DNA of 16,644 bases from CAJCIY01 sp036379355 (GTDB lineage Bacteria; Actinomycetota; Actinomycetes; Mycobacteriales; CAJCIY01), in NCBI GenBank assembly GCA_036379355.1, contig DASVGV010000111.1:1-16644 (forward strand), read 5' to 3'. The position numbers were made by a program, and so were the translations under genes. Of the stretch, positions 6,250-13,718 are shown piece after piece (positions within the stretch are counted from its first letter, which is position 1; every line of letters begins with the position of its first letter). The notes beneath the pieces were generated by a model. The model had not been told where the DNA came from and made no database searches. It was given only the letters and a program-made list of their open reading frames with translations.

Positions 6250-7472
6250 GAGGCGCGCACCGTCAGCTCGCGGAAGGCGGTGTAGGTGGCGAGCACGTCG
6301 ACGTCTCCGCCGGCCGGCGCGGCCGCCTCGGCGGCGGCCTCCGGCGTCGGGTGGCGGACGGCGCCGACCCCGGCGTACGCCAGGCGCAGGACCATGTCCT
6401 CGGCGCGCTCGCCGCTGACGTGCACGGTGCGGCCGGCGAGCCGCTCGAGCGGGACGTCCCAGATCCAGGACGGGTCGCGGCCGTCGGCGACCCGGCTGTG
6501 GAAGTGGATCACCACCGGACGCGGTGGGCCCTCGTCGAGCAGGCCGAGCATCTCGAGCCAGCCCGCGGGGTTCTTGGCGAGCAGCAGCCGGGCGTGCCGG
6601 CCGGCCAGCGGCACGACCGCGTACCGGCCGCCGACGTCGCCGACGGTCGCCATGGCGGCGAGGGCCGCCTCCGGATCGACGCCGAACGCCAGCCGGGCCG
6701 CGGCCAGTGCCATGGCGGCATTGCCGGCGTTCACGGCGCCCGGGAGCCGGAGGTCGAGCTCGTACGTCCGGCCCCGGTCGGACAGCGTCGTCGCGTCGAC
6801 CACGTCGACGTCCGGGACGGGACGGGCGAGGCCGCACCCGACGCAGTGCCAGCCGCCGTCCTCGCGCAGGAGCAGCTGGGCGCAGTGCGGGCACACCATC
6901 GCGTCGAGCGTCCACCGCTGGCCGGCGCCGACCCACACCTGCCGGGCGAAGCCGAGCGCCGCCCAGGTCACGAGCGGGTCGTCCGCGTTGGCCACCGCCA
7001 CCGTGTCGGGCAGGGTCGCGCCGAGGGCGCGCCACAGCGCCGCGATCCGGCGCGTCTCGTTCGAGCGGTCGAGCTGGTCGCGGGTCAGGTTCAGCAGGAC
7101 GGCGGCGGCGGGCGTGGTCGCGGCGGCCACACGTGGCAGCCAGATCTCGTCGACCTCCAGCACGGCCCGGTCGGAGCGACTGCGGGACAGCGCGCTCACC
7201 ACCCCGGCCGCCATGTTCGCGCCGCCGCCGTTGCTGGCGACCGGGCCGGCGGTGCCGACCGCGGCGGCGAGCAGCCGCGTCGTCGTGGTCTTGCCGTTGG
7301 TGCCGCTGACGGTGGCGGTGGTGCGGCCGGCGGCGAGGGCTTCGAGCACGCGCGGGTCGAGCCGCAGCGCCGCCTTCCCGCCGATGACCTCGCCCGATCC
7401 GCGGCCGAGCCGGCGCGACGCGGCCGCCGCCGCCGTACCGATCGCGAGGGCGGCGCGGGTACGGGCCGACAT
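6246..7472 (-). CDS. murT: Lipid II isoglutaminyl synthase, Mur-ligase-like subunit MurT
   Basis: This is a 408-aa ATP-dependent amide ligase, partner of GatD, that amidates the alpha-carboxylate of D-Glu in the lipid II stem peptide. Seen in order: an N-terminal helix, the Mur-ligase P-loop GTNGKTTTT (57-65), the central-domain LNLTRDQLDR (127-136), an inserted Cys4 zinc ribbon (Cys194, Cys197, Cys210, Cys213), and the DUF1727 C-terminal domain with NPAGWLEML (301-309) and SWIWDV. Asp339 in that last motif corresponds to the MurT aspartate known to complete GatD's catalytic triad. ATG 7472 is preceded in frame by GTG 7475; neither has a strong ribosome site, so the start is uncertain by one codon. 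The gene begins 24 bases after the M23 peptidase stop, so it is probably in one operon with it. Confidence 0.95.
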   Translation of the reverse strand: MSARTRAALAIGTAAAAASRRLGRGSGEVIGGKAALRLDPRVLEALAAGRTTATVSGTNGKTTTTRLLAAAVGTAGPVASNGGGANMAAGVVSALSRSRSDRAVLEVDEIWLPRVAAATTPAAAVLLNLTRDQLDRSNETRRIAALWRALGATLPDTVAVANADDPLVTWAALGFARQVWVGAGQRWTLDAMVCPHCAQLLLREDGGWHCVGCGLARPVPDVDVVDATTLSDRGRTYELDLRLPGAVNAGNAAMALAAARLAFGVDPEAALAAMATVGDVGGRYAVVPLAGRHARLLLAKNPAGWLEMLGLLDEGPPRPVVIHFHSRVADGRDPSWIWDVPLERLAGRTVHVSGERAEDMVLRLAYAGVGAVRHPTPEAAAEAAAPAGGDVDVLATYTAFRELTVRAS

Positions 7473-7496
7473 CACGCCGTCAGTGTCCCAGAGGGA

Positions 7497-8681
7497 TCAG
7501 CGGGTGATCTTCACTCCGTGGGCGACGAGCCAGGCGGCCGGGTCGACGCGGGTGCCGCCCACGTGGACCTCGAAGTGCAGGTGCGGTCCGGTCGCGTCGC
7601 CCTCCGCGCCCACCAGGGCGATCGGCTGGCCGACCTTCACCGGTCCGCTGGTGACGAGGATCTTCTCCATGTGGCCGTACACGGTGCTCACCCCGTCGGC
7701 GTTGGTGAGGATGATCTCCTGGCCGAAGCCGCTCGCGGGGCCGGCGTACTGCACGACGCCGGCGGCGGCCGCATAGATCGGTGCGCCGAGCGGAGCGCCG
7801 ATGTCGATGCCGCCGTGGAACTCGGGGTGGCCGGGGTCGTTGGGGTTGTTCCGCCACCCGAACGGGGAGGTGATCGGCCCGTACGCGGGGGCGACCCACT
7901 GCAGGTGCCCGTCGGTGACCGGGACGCGCAGGGGCGTCACGGTGGCCGCCTTCCCGAGTGCGCTCTGGATCTCCGCGGCCGTGACGACGGGGTCGGACCC
8001 GGGGGTGGCGGTCACCAGCAGCGCCGAGCCGGGTACGAGACCGAGCGGCGCCTCGTCGAGCTGGTCGATGATCAGGCCGACGCCGGGGATGCCGGTGGTG
8101 GCGAGCGCCCCGACGCGCTCGGGTACGGGCGTCGTGGCGCCGGCGGTGGTGACGCCGCCGAGCGGTACGGCGAGCGCTGCCGCCACGGCGTGTGCCACGG
8201 CCACGTCGCCGCGGGCGACCGACTGCCAGAGCGGGTCGGAGTCCGCCGTGCCGGCGGGCGTCCAGGCGCGGAACGTCGACGGGTCGACGCCGAGCGCCTC
8301 GGTGACGCCGCTGCCCAGGTGGATCTGCCCGGAGTCCAGCTGGAGCGCGTGGGTGGCCGTGATCGCGTAGAGGGCGGCGTGCACCTGGGCGGGCGAGAGT
8401 GTCTGTGCGGACTGGACCAGGACATCGGGGACGATCCGGGCGCCGAGCGGCGCCACGGCGGGAGCCGGATGGGTCGTGTACGTGGGGGTCGGCACCGGGA
8501 CCGGCGTGGGCCGCGCCGCGAAGGCCGTTCGCGACGGGGGCGGGGCAGCCTCGGTGGCGGCCGATGCCGGCCGGGCGCTGACGAACGCGTGCGCGACGGC
8601 CCCGCCGCCGACGAGGGCGATCAGACCGATCAGCCACGCCAGGACGGCGCGCAGCACGCGGTGCCGCGTCGGCAGCTGCAC
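7497..8681 (-). CDS. Secreted M23 (LytM-type) peptidoglycan endopeptidase
   Basis: This is a 394-aa exported zinc metallopeptidase predicted to cut peptidoglycan cross-bridges or stem peptides. Residues 1 to about 45 are a signal peptide or anchor (VLRAVLAWLIGLIALVGGGAVAHAF, then ASA/ATEA). A Pro/Thr-rich linker (PTPVPVPTPTYTTHPAP) follows, then about 180 residues of unknown helical sequence. The C-terminal M23 domain has FGWRNNP, the first zinc ligands His and Asp in FHGGIDIG, the strand VSTVYGHM, and the HLHFEVH motif with the third ligand and catalytic His. The domain therefore looks active. The chosen GTG (8681) follows AGAGGAG at good spacing; longer upstream frames lack a site. It is first in the cluster with murT, gatD and serB, which fits coordinated wall building and remodelling. 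The central region's role is unclear. Confidence 0.9.
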   Translation of the reverse strand: MQLPTRHRVLRAVLAWLIGLIALVGGGAVAHAFVSARPASAATEAAPPPSRTAFAARPTPVPVPTPTYTTHPAPAVAPLGARIVPDVLVQSAQTLSPAQVHAALYAITATHALQLDSGQIHLGSGVTEALGVDPSTFRAWTPAGTADSDPLWQSVARGDVAVAHAVAAALAVPLGGVTTAGATTPVPERVGALATTGIPGVGLIIDQLDEAPLGLVPGSALLVTATPGSDPVVTAAEIQSALGKAATVTPLRVPVTDGHLQWVAPAYGPITSPFGWRNNPNDPGHPEFHGGIDIGAPLGAPIYAAAAGVVQYAGPASGFGQEIILTNADGVSTVYGHMEKILVTSGPVKVGQPIALVGAEGDATGPHLHFEVHVGGTRVDPAAWLVAHGVKITR

Positions 8682-8795
8682 GCGGGCTCCTCTCGCGCGT
8701 CCGGGCGTCGTACCCCAGCCCAACGCGACAGGCCCGGGTCGGTGACGGTCCCGAAGAACGTACGCGTGTCAGAACTGGGTGGTCGCCGTTTCGTC

Positions 8796-8814
8796 CGGAC
8801 TCTGAGAGAGTCCG
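8796..8814 (+). promoter_or_regulatory. Inverted repeat directly before the TadA-associated gene start
   Basis: CGGACTC (8796-8802) and GAGTCCG (8808-8814) form a 7-bp stem with a 5-base loop ending three bases before the GTG at 8818. It would include the only purine-rich stretch (GAGAGAG) that could act as a ribosome site. It may be an operator or a translation-masking hairpin. The rest of the 136-base divergent gap shows no promoter I am sure of. Confidence 0.35.
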
Positions 8815-8817
8815 CGC

Positions 8818-9312
8818 GTGGCGATCACGACGGGTGACGGCGAGAGCTTCGCGCTGGTCTGCTACGTCGAAGAGGGCCGCTGGCAGGTCGAGCTGCTGCC
8901 CGACCGGTTGACCGAGGACCTGACCGCCATCTTCGCCGCCGTGCGCGGTCAGCCGAGTGACGTTCCCGCCATCGTGCTGGTCGACATCGGCGACGACTTC
9001 TTCGTGGCCGCTCGCGTGATCGGCGCAGACGAGAAGGTGCTGCTGTCGGACGTCACGGCGGCGGCGGTGGACCCGCTCGCCCGCCAGATCTGCGACGAGC
9101 TCGACCTCGACGTCCCCGACGACGACGAGATGGACGACGTGTGGCCGGCGGGCGACCTCGACTTGTTCGTCGACCTGGGCATGACCGCGATGGAGGTCGG
9201 CGCGCTGCTGTCCGATCTCGATGCCTACGCCGACGAGCAGCTGCTCGCGCTTGCGCGGCGGCTCGGTTTCGGCGATGCGTTCTCACGCTCGGTGGACGTC
9301 GTGCTGAGATGA
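8818..9312 (+). CDS. tRNA adenosine deaminase-associated protein, copy 1
   Basis: This is a very acidic 164-aa cytoplasmic protein of the actinobacterial 'tRNA adenosine deaminase-associated' family, known because its gene stands next to tadA; its function is not established. It has an N-terminal strand pattern (FALVCYVEEGRWQVELL), a middle section DDFFVAARVIGADEKVLLSD, an acidic linker (DVPDDDEMDDVWPAGDLD), and a C-terminal helical region (LFVDLGMTAMEVGALLSDLDAYADEQLLALARRLGFGDAF). It starts with GTG. The second copy begins 38 bases downstream of the stop and shares the same layout, so the two are probably an ancient tandem duplication. It is likely co-transcribed with copy 2 and tadA. Confidence 0.8.
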   Translation: MAITTGDGESFALVCYVEEGRWQVELLPDRLTEDLTAIFAAVRGQPSDVPAIVLVDIGDDFFVAARVIGADEKVLLSDVTAAAVDPLARQICDELDLDVPDDDEMDDVWPAGDLDLFVDLGMTAMEVGALLSDLDAYADEQLLALARRLGFGDAFSRSVDVVLR

Positions 9313-9349
9313 CGGTTCGCATCGTCGCTAGCGAGGAAGAGCACAACGC

Positions 9350-9850
9350 GTGAGCTACATCGCCACCGTCCTGACCCGGTCGGCAGACCACTGGGCCGGC
9401 CGGGACGCCGACCTGTCCGACGTCGGGGATCTGGACGCCCTCGCCGACCTCCTGCGCGAGGACGGGGCAGACGTCGCGCTGTGCCTGCTCGAGGAGGACG
9501 ACGAGTACGTCGCGATCGTCCGCGTCGACGCCGAGGCGGACGACCCCAGGGTCTTCCTGTCGGACAAGCGCGTCCTCGACGCGACGGGCGTCGCGGCGCG
9601 GCTCTTCGCGGATGCGCTCGAAGCCGCCGTGGTCGCCGTCGCCGACGAGGACGAGGAGGACGACGAGGAGAGCGGCCGCCCCGAGGTGGAGCCGGTCGGC
9701 GACGACGACCTGCTGGCCGACCTCGGCGTGGGCGCCGGCCGGCTGGTCCAGCTCTGCTCGCAGGAGGGCATGCTGCCCTCGGATGTGATCTTCGCGGTCG
9801 CCGAGGACATCGGCGCGAGCGACGTGCTCGAGCAGGTGCGCGGAGTCTGA
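9350..9850 (+). CDS. tRNA adenosine deaminase-associated protein, copy 2
   Basis: This is a 166-aa acidic protein, paralogous to the one just upstream. Shared features are VCLLEED-type strands before DDEYVAIVRVDAEADDPRVFLSDKR (compare DDFFVAARVIGADEKVLLSD), an acidic linker (ADEDEEDDEES), then VGDDDLLADLGVGAGRLVQLC and the closing helix FAVAEDIGASDVLEQV (compare LARRLGFGDAF). Identity is low, so the duplication is old. It starts with GTG 9350 after GAGGAAG. Its TGA at 9848-9850 overlaps a CTG that is a likely tadA start. Function: inferred partner or regulator of TadA from conserved neighbourhood only. Confidence 0.8.
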   Translation: MSYIATVLTRSADHWAGRDADLSDVGDLDALADLLREDGADVALCLLEEDDEYVAIVRVDAEADDPRVFLSDKRVLDATGVAARLFADALEAAVVAVADEDEEDDEESGRPEVEPVGDDDLLADLGVGAGRLVQLCSQEGMLPSDVIFAVAEDIGASDVLEQVRGV

Positions 9851-9879
9851 GCGACAGCGCGGAGGCCTACGGCCCGGCC

Positions 9880-10311
9880 ATGGACCGCGCCCTCGACGAG
9901 GCGCGCGAGTGTCTTGCGGCGGGAGACGTACCGGTAGGAGCCGTCGTCCTCGCGGGTGATGGGACCGTCCTCGCGACCGGGCGCAACGCCCGGGAGCGGG
10001 ACGGCGACCCGACCGCGCACGCCGAGGTGCTGGCACTCCGCGGCGCGGCCGCGGCGCTCGGGTCATGGCGCCTGTCCGGCTGCACCCTCGTCGTGACGCT
10101 GGAGCCGTGCGCGATGTGCGCGGGCGCGTGCGTGCTGGCACGGGTCGACCGGGTGGTCTTCGCCGCGTACGACCCGAAGGCGGGCGCGGCGGGGTCGGTC
10201 CACGACCTGCTACGCGACCGCCGCGCCAACCACCGTCCCGAGGTCCTGACCGGCGTGCGGGCGGCCGAGGCGGCGGCGCTCCTGCGGTCGTTCTTCGCGG
10301 AGCGGCGCTGA
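9880..10311 (+). CDS. tadA: tRNA-specific adenosine deaminase TadA
   Basis: The enzyme converts the wobble adenosine of tRNA-Arg(ACG) to inosine so that CGU, CGC and CGA codons are read. Zinc-site motifs are complete: His47 and catalytic Glu49 in TAHAEV, and Cys77 and Cys80 in LEPCAMCAGA. VPVGAVVLA, DPKAGAAGSVHDLL and NHRPEV are further TadA marks. The first standard start in frame is ATG 9880 (143 aa), but it has no ribosome site at useful distance and removes part of helix 1. A CTG at 9847, overlapping the previous stop as CTGA and with AGGTG eight bases upstream, would add SDSAEAYGPA. It would place VPVG 27 residues from the start, as I recall for the E. coli enzyme. The coordinates given use ATG; CTG is quite possible. 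Confidence 0.93.
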   Translation: MDRALDEARECLAAGDVPVGAVVLAGDGTVLATGRNARERDGDPTAHAEVLALRGAAAALGSWRLSGCTLVVTLEPCAMCAGACVLARVDRVVFAAYDPKAGAAGSVHDLLRDRRANHRPEVLTGVRAAEAAALLRSFFAERR

Positions 10312-10332
10312 CCTACCGATAGGCTCCCCCGC

Positions 10333-10422
10333 GGTGGAGTCGCGTAGTGGCCGAGCGCGCACGCCTCGAAAGCGTGTGACGGTGCAAGCCGTCCGTGGGT
10401 TCAAATCCCACCTCCACCGCCA
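10333..10422 (+). tRNA. serU: tRNA-Ser (anticodon CGA)
   Basis: The sequence folds as a class II tRNA. Acceptor GGTGGAG (10333-10339) pairs with CTCCACC (10412-10418), with discriminator G10419 and an encoded CCA (10420-10422). The anticodon stem CACGC/GCGTG carries the loop CTCGAAA, so the anticodon is CGA (reads UCG). A long variable arm (GACGG-TGCAAG-CCGTC) is typical of serine tRNAs. The T arm is GTGGG-TTCAAAT-CCCAC. It begins 21 bases after the tadA stop. Confidence 0.97.
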
Positions 10423-10480
10423 CTGCTGAGCGCTCCTACAGTTTCCGACGCTCGTGCTGGCCCGAGTGAGAGCATGAGGT

Positions 10481-10921
10481 ATGGCGCCTATCGTCAACTC
10501 GGTCGAGGTAGCGAAGCCGAGTGCCGTCACGTTCGACTACGCCATCGATCCCTCCCAGTTCCACAAGTGGCAGTCGGGACTTGTGGCTGGACGCATGGAT
10601 CGCGATGCGGTCACAGCAGGCGCCAAGTGCATCACCACTCGCCGCATCGGAGGCCGAGCGCGCGAGATCACATCGGAGATCACCGCGTTCGACCCCCCAC
10701 GGCACTGGGCGGACCACGGACTAGACGGCCCGATCCGCGGAATCGTCCAGGTCGATGTCGAGGCCCTCGACGATGACACGCGGAGCCGGGTCACCATCTC
10801 TCTCGACTTCGAGGGCCACGGCATCGGCAAGCTGCTCATACCTTTGATGGTGCGCCGCCAGGCCGAGCGCGAGATGCCAGCGAACATGCGCCGGCTCAAG
10901 GAGCAACTCGAAAGCCTGTAG
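10481..10921 (+). CDS. SRPBCC-family (START-like) protein
   Basis: This is a 146-aa protein with the layout of the SRPBCC/Bet v 1-like hydrophobic-ligand fold. A first strand (NSVEVAKPSAVTFDYAIDPSQFHKWQSG, including the usual helix after the 'D/P' turn) is followed by alternating strands (CITTRRIGGRAREITSEITAFDPPRHWADHG; RSRVTISLDFEGHG) and a long C-terminal helix (RRQAEREMPANMRRLKEQLESL). Many such proteins are annotated as polyketide cyclase/dehydratase or lipid-binding proteins; no ligand can be inferred. Its codon use is less GC-biased than its neighbours (codons such as ACA, GTA, GGA and CTT appear), and it lies between a tRNA gene and a toxin remnant, which suggests acquisition by transfer. 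The ATG start at 10481 has only a weak purine-rich ribosome site (GAGTGAGAG). Confidence 0.75.
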   Translation: MAPIVNSVEVAKPSAVTFDYAIDPSQFHKWQSGLVAGRMDRDAVTAGAKCITTRRIGGRAREITSEITAFDPPRHWADHGLDGPIRGIVQVDVEALDDDTRSRVTISLDFEGHGIGKLLIPLMVRRQAEREMPANMRRLKEQLESL

Positions 10922-10961
10922 GCCGCTGCCGGCCCGGTGCCATCTGACATGTCGCTCCGGA

Positions 10962-11207
10962 ATGTGCCTCCCCGGGGCGGCGCGCGCCTGGCTGGCCGCC
11001 GACCCGGGCTGGATTCCACCGGCGTCCGAGCGGACGGCCGCCGTGCTGGCCCGGCTGGTCGATCGGTACGAGGTGTCGGCCAATCTCCTCCCTGATGCCC
11101 AGCTCGCGGCGCTGGCGATCGAACACGGACTCACCGTGATCAGCGCGGACAGCGACTTCGCCCGCCTCGACGAACTGTCCTGGCACAACCCACTCGCAGG
11201 CGGCTGA
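10962..11207 (+). pseudogene. Truncated VapC-type PIN-domain toxin remnant
   Basis: The 81-codon frame encodes only the C-terminal half of a VapC ribonuclease: WIPPASERTAAVLARLV, NLLPDAQLAALAIEHGLTVISADSDFARL, and the end LSWHNPLAGG. These match the usual PIN-domain tail, including the Asp in PDA and the SADSDF segment. The N-terminal half with the first catalytic Asp and Glu is absent, and the upstream 40 bases show neither it nor a vapB antitoxin. It is therefore probably inactive. An alternative is a genuine short protein started at ATG 10962, but there is no ribosome site. Confidence 0.7.
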
Positions 11208-11209
11208 TC

Positions 11210-11242
11210 CCGCCCGCCTGCCTGCATGCGGCGGCCGGGCGG
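11210..11242. terminator. Hairpin after the vapC remnant
   Basis: CCGCCCG (11210-11216) pairs with CGGGCGG (11236-11242), with further GC complementarity inside. It starts three bases after the remnant's stop, between convergent genes. No T-tract follows. The remaining bases to 11363 show no gene that I can support. Confidence 0.4.
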
Positions 11243-11363
11243 TCAGACATGCGTGGACGAGAACCCTTGTGGCACAGGAACATCCGGACACCGAGGAATG
11301 CGTCTCGATGCCTCCCCGGTGCGCGCAAAGTCCAGCTCCACCGCCGTGTGCGACCAGGGTCCT

Positions 11364-12470
11364 CTACACGCGGCTGGGTGCGCCGAGGAGCCGGAGGTGT
11401 AGCTCGGCGTCGCCGAAGAGTGCGTCGTTGGCCAGGATGCGCTTGAGGAGGTGACCGACGGCGAGCTCGTCGGTCATGCCGACTCCGCCGTGGGTCTGCA
11501 CCGCCGACTCGGCCACGGACCGGCCGAGCCGCCCGGTCTGCGCCTTCAGCAAGGAGATGTCGGCCGGGCCCGCGCGGCCCGCCTCGCGCAGCGCGGTGAC
11601 ATAGAGCAGGGAGGCCTGCGCCTTCGTGACGGCAATCTTCATGTCTGCCAGGCGATGCGCGATCGTCTGGAAGCTGCCGATCGGGACTCCGAACTGCTGG
11701 CGTGTCATGGCATAGGACCCGGTCATGCGAAGGAGCGTGTCCATCGCGCCGACGGTCTCAGCGGCGAGGTAGATCACCGCGTCCGCAACGATCTCGTCGA
11801 GCACGCCCTCCGCGTGCGGCACCAGCAGCGTGCGGGCCGGGAGCCGTACGTCGTCCAGGTGCACGCGCCCGGCGCCGCGGCCGTCGATCGTCCGGAACGC
11901 GTCGATGCCGACGCCGTTCGCCGTGACATCCACGAGAAACAGGGCGATGTCGCTGTCGCAGCGAGCGGACACGACGATCTGGTGGGCTTCCGCTGCGCCG
12001 AGGACGAGCGCCTTCGTCCCGTTGAGCACGTAAGCGTCTCCGTCCGCGACCGCTGTGGTGCCGATCTGGCTCGCGGGTGCGCCGCTCACGTCCTCTTCGT
12101 GCGCGAAGGAGACAACCGCGGTGCCAGAGGCGATGTCGGCGAGCAGTGCGTGTGCCTCGTCGGTACCCGCGGCCTCGAGCGCCGCCCCGGACAGGATGAC
12201 GGTCGCGAGGTACGGCTCGGTCAGCAGCGACGCGCCGAATCGCATCGCGACCGCCACGACGTCCGCGATCGTCCCGCCCATGCCGCCGGCGCTCTCGGCT
12301 CGCGGCAGCGCCAGCAGTCCCTGGTCCGCAAGGTGCTGCCAGACCTTCGGCGAGAGCGTCGTCCCGGCGGCCAGTTGCGCCTGCCGCGCCTGGAAGTCGC
12401 GCTGAGTGTCGAGAAAGCGGCCGACTCCGTCGGCGAGCAGCCGCTGCTCGTCGGAGAACGTCAGATCCAT
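11364..12470 (-). CDS. Acyl-CoA dehydrogenase, short subunit of a pair (FadE-like)
   Basis: This is a 368-aa FAD-fold acyl-CoA dehydrogenase-family protein. It has the N-terminal helical domain (MDLTFSDEQRLLADGVGRFL), a middle beta domain, and the C-terminal helical domain with TRQQFGVPIGSFQTIAHRLADM (256-277) and QTHGGVGMTDE (325-335). It lacks the SEPxxGSDL flavin signature and the terminal catalytic segment (IYEGT type) of classical homotetrameric enzymes. Established work on mycobacterial heterotetramers (FadE26-27, FadE28-29) shows such 'short' subunits supply part of one shared FAD site. The upstream gene is the matching long subunit. It starts at ATG 12470 after GAGGAG; the ribosome site overlaps the long subunit's stop, 10 bases upstream. 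Substrate unknown. Confidence 0.9.
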   Translation of the reverse strand: MDLTFSDEQRLLADGVGRFLDTQRDFQARQAQLAAGTTLSPKVWQHLADQGLLALPRAESAGGMGGTIADVVAVAMRFGASLLTEPYLATVILSGAALEAAGTDEAHALLADIASGTAVVSFAHEEDVSGAPASQIGTTAVADGDAYVLNGTKALVLGAAEAHQIVVSARCDSDIALFLVDVTANGVGIDAFRTIDGRGAGRVHLDDVRLPARTLLVPHAEGVLDEIVADAVIYLAAETVGAMDTLLRMTGSYAMTRQQFGVPIGSFQTIAHRLADMKIAVTKAQASLLYVTALREAGRAGPADISLLKAQTGRLGRSVAESAVQTHGGVGMTDELAVGHLLKRILANDALFGDAELHLRLLGAPSRV

Positions 12471-12480
12471 CGGGTGCTCC

Positions 12481-13683
12481 TCAGCGGGCAATCGTACGGG
12501 CGATCAGGTCGCGCTGGATCTCGTTGGTGCCGGCGTAGATCGTGGTGGCCCGGCTGTTGAGGTAGTACGGCATGGCGACGAGCGAGAGGTCGTCGTCCAG
12601 CGGGGGGACCGCTGAACCCACCTCCAGCGCGGCGGTCTGGACGGGGAGTCCCCTCTGCCCGGCGACCCGCGTCATGAGCACCGACAGGGCCTGCGTCAGC
12701 TCGGTGCCCATGACCTTGGTCATGGACGGGAACGCGACGTCCGCCGCGATGGGGTGGCGGCTGATCGCCAGCTTCTCGATGTGCTCGATCGAACCGATCT
12801 CCGCCTCGATCAACCCGAGATCGCGCTGGAACACCGGGTCGTCGGCGAGTACCCCGCCGAACGCGGTCCGCTGCCGGCCGGCCGCTTCACGGATCGCCTC
12901 GACCTTGCGGCGCAGGGACGGACTCGCGACACCGCCACTGCGCTCGTGGACGAGCAGCGCCTTGGCCACCGCCCAGCCGTCGTTCTCGGCGCCGACCCGG
13001 CCGGACTGCGGGACGCGGACGTCCCGGAAGAACACCTCGCACTGCTCGGGTACGCCGTCGAGGCCGATGATCGGCCGGATCTCCAGCCCGGGCAGGTCGA
13101 GCCGCTCGAGCAGCAGGAACGTGATGCCGGCCTGCTTCTTGCCCTCCGTACTGGTGCGGACGAGCATGAACATCCGGTTCGCGTGGTGCGCGTACGTCGT
13201 CCAGATCTTGCTGCCGTTGATGACGTAGTCGTCGCCGTCCGCGACCGCCGAACAGGCCAGCGAGGCGAGATCCGAGCCGGAGTTCGGCTCGGAGTAGCCC
13301 TGGGTCCAGTAGTCGTCGCCGGCGAGGATGCCCGGCAGGTGGCGCGCCTTCTGCTCGTCGGTGCCGAGATGCATGAGCAGCGGCCCGATCATCTGCAACC
13401 CGTTGGGCAGCAGGGGCGGCAGGTCGCGCTTGCTGTACTCCTCGGCGTACACGTAGCGCTGCTCCACCGACCAGCCGGTGCCGCCGTACTCGACCGGCCA
13501 GCCGGGTGCCGCCCAGCCCTTCTTGGCGAGGATCCGGTGCCAGGCCATGACCTCGTCGAACGGCGCGAAGACGCTGGTCGTCTTGCGCCCCGCCTCCCTG
13601 ATCGCGTCGGTCGGTGCCGTGTCGAGGAACTCGGCCACCTCGGTGCGGAATGCCTCGAGAGCCGGGTCCTGGTCGAGGTTCAT
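12481..13683 (-). CDS. Acyl-CoA dehydrogenase, long subunit of a pair (FadE-like)
   Basis: This is a 400-aa acyl-CoA dehydrogenase. It has the flavin/substrate motif SEPNSGSDLASL (131-142), the KIWTTYAHHANRM segment (159-171), and the C-terminal RATTIYAGTNEIQRDLIARTI. The position of the classical C-terminal catalytic Glu (IYEGT) is Ala (IYAGT). Glu247 in VHERSG lies in the helix where I recall the catalytic base of the long subunit in mycobacterial alpha2-beta2 enzymes (the ChsE4 type); this needs an alignment. The protein would introduce the alpha-beta double bond into an acyl-CoA side chain, passing electrons to ETF. It is first in a minus-strand operon with the short subunit and divergent from a second long/short pair. 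Confidence 0.92.
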   Translation of the reverse strand: MNLDQDPALEAFRTEVAEFLDTAPTDAIREAGRKTTSVFAPFDEVMAWHRILAKKGWAAPGWPVEYGGTGWSVEQRYVYAEEYSKRDLPPLLPNGLQMIGPLLMHLGTDEQKARHLPGILAGDDYWTQGYSEPNSGSDLASLACSAVADGDDYVINGSKIWTTYAHHANRMFMLVRTSTEGKKQAGITFLLLERLDLPGLEIRPIIGLDGVPEQCEVFFRDVRVPQSGRVGAENDGWAVAKALLVHERSGGVASPSLRRKVEAIREAAGRQRTAFGGVLADDPVFQRDLGLIEAEIGSIEHIEKLAISRHPIAADVAFPSMTKVMGTELTQALSVLMTRVAGQRGLPVQTAALEVGSAVPPLDDDLSLVAMPYYLNSRATTIYAGTNEIQRDLIARTIAR

Positions 13684-13718
13684 GGGCCCACTCTCTCAGC
13701 GGCGCGATCCGGCCCGGA

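Noticed and set aside
3390..8837. Very long open frames opposite or across the real genes (for example 3390-6182 minus and 5697-8837 plus).
   Set aside because: They run over serB, gatD, murT and the M23 gene in other frames, are rich in Arg, Pro and Gly, and have no recognisable domains. Long stop-free shadows are expected in very GC-rich DNA.
11208..11363. Short open frames between the vapC remnant and the dehydrogenase.
   Set aside because: There is no ribosome site, no family resemblance and Arg/Pro-rich composition, typical of chance frames.
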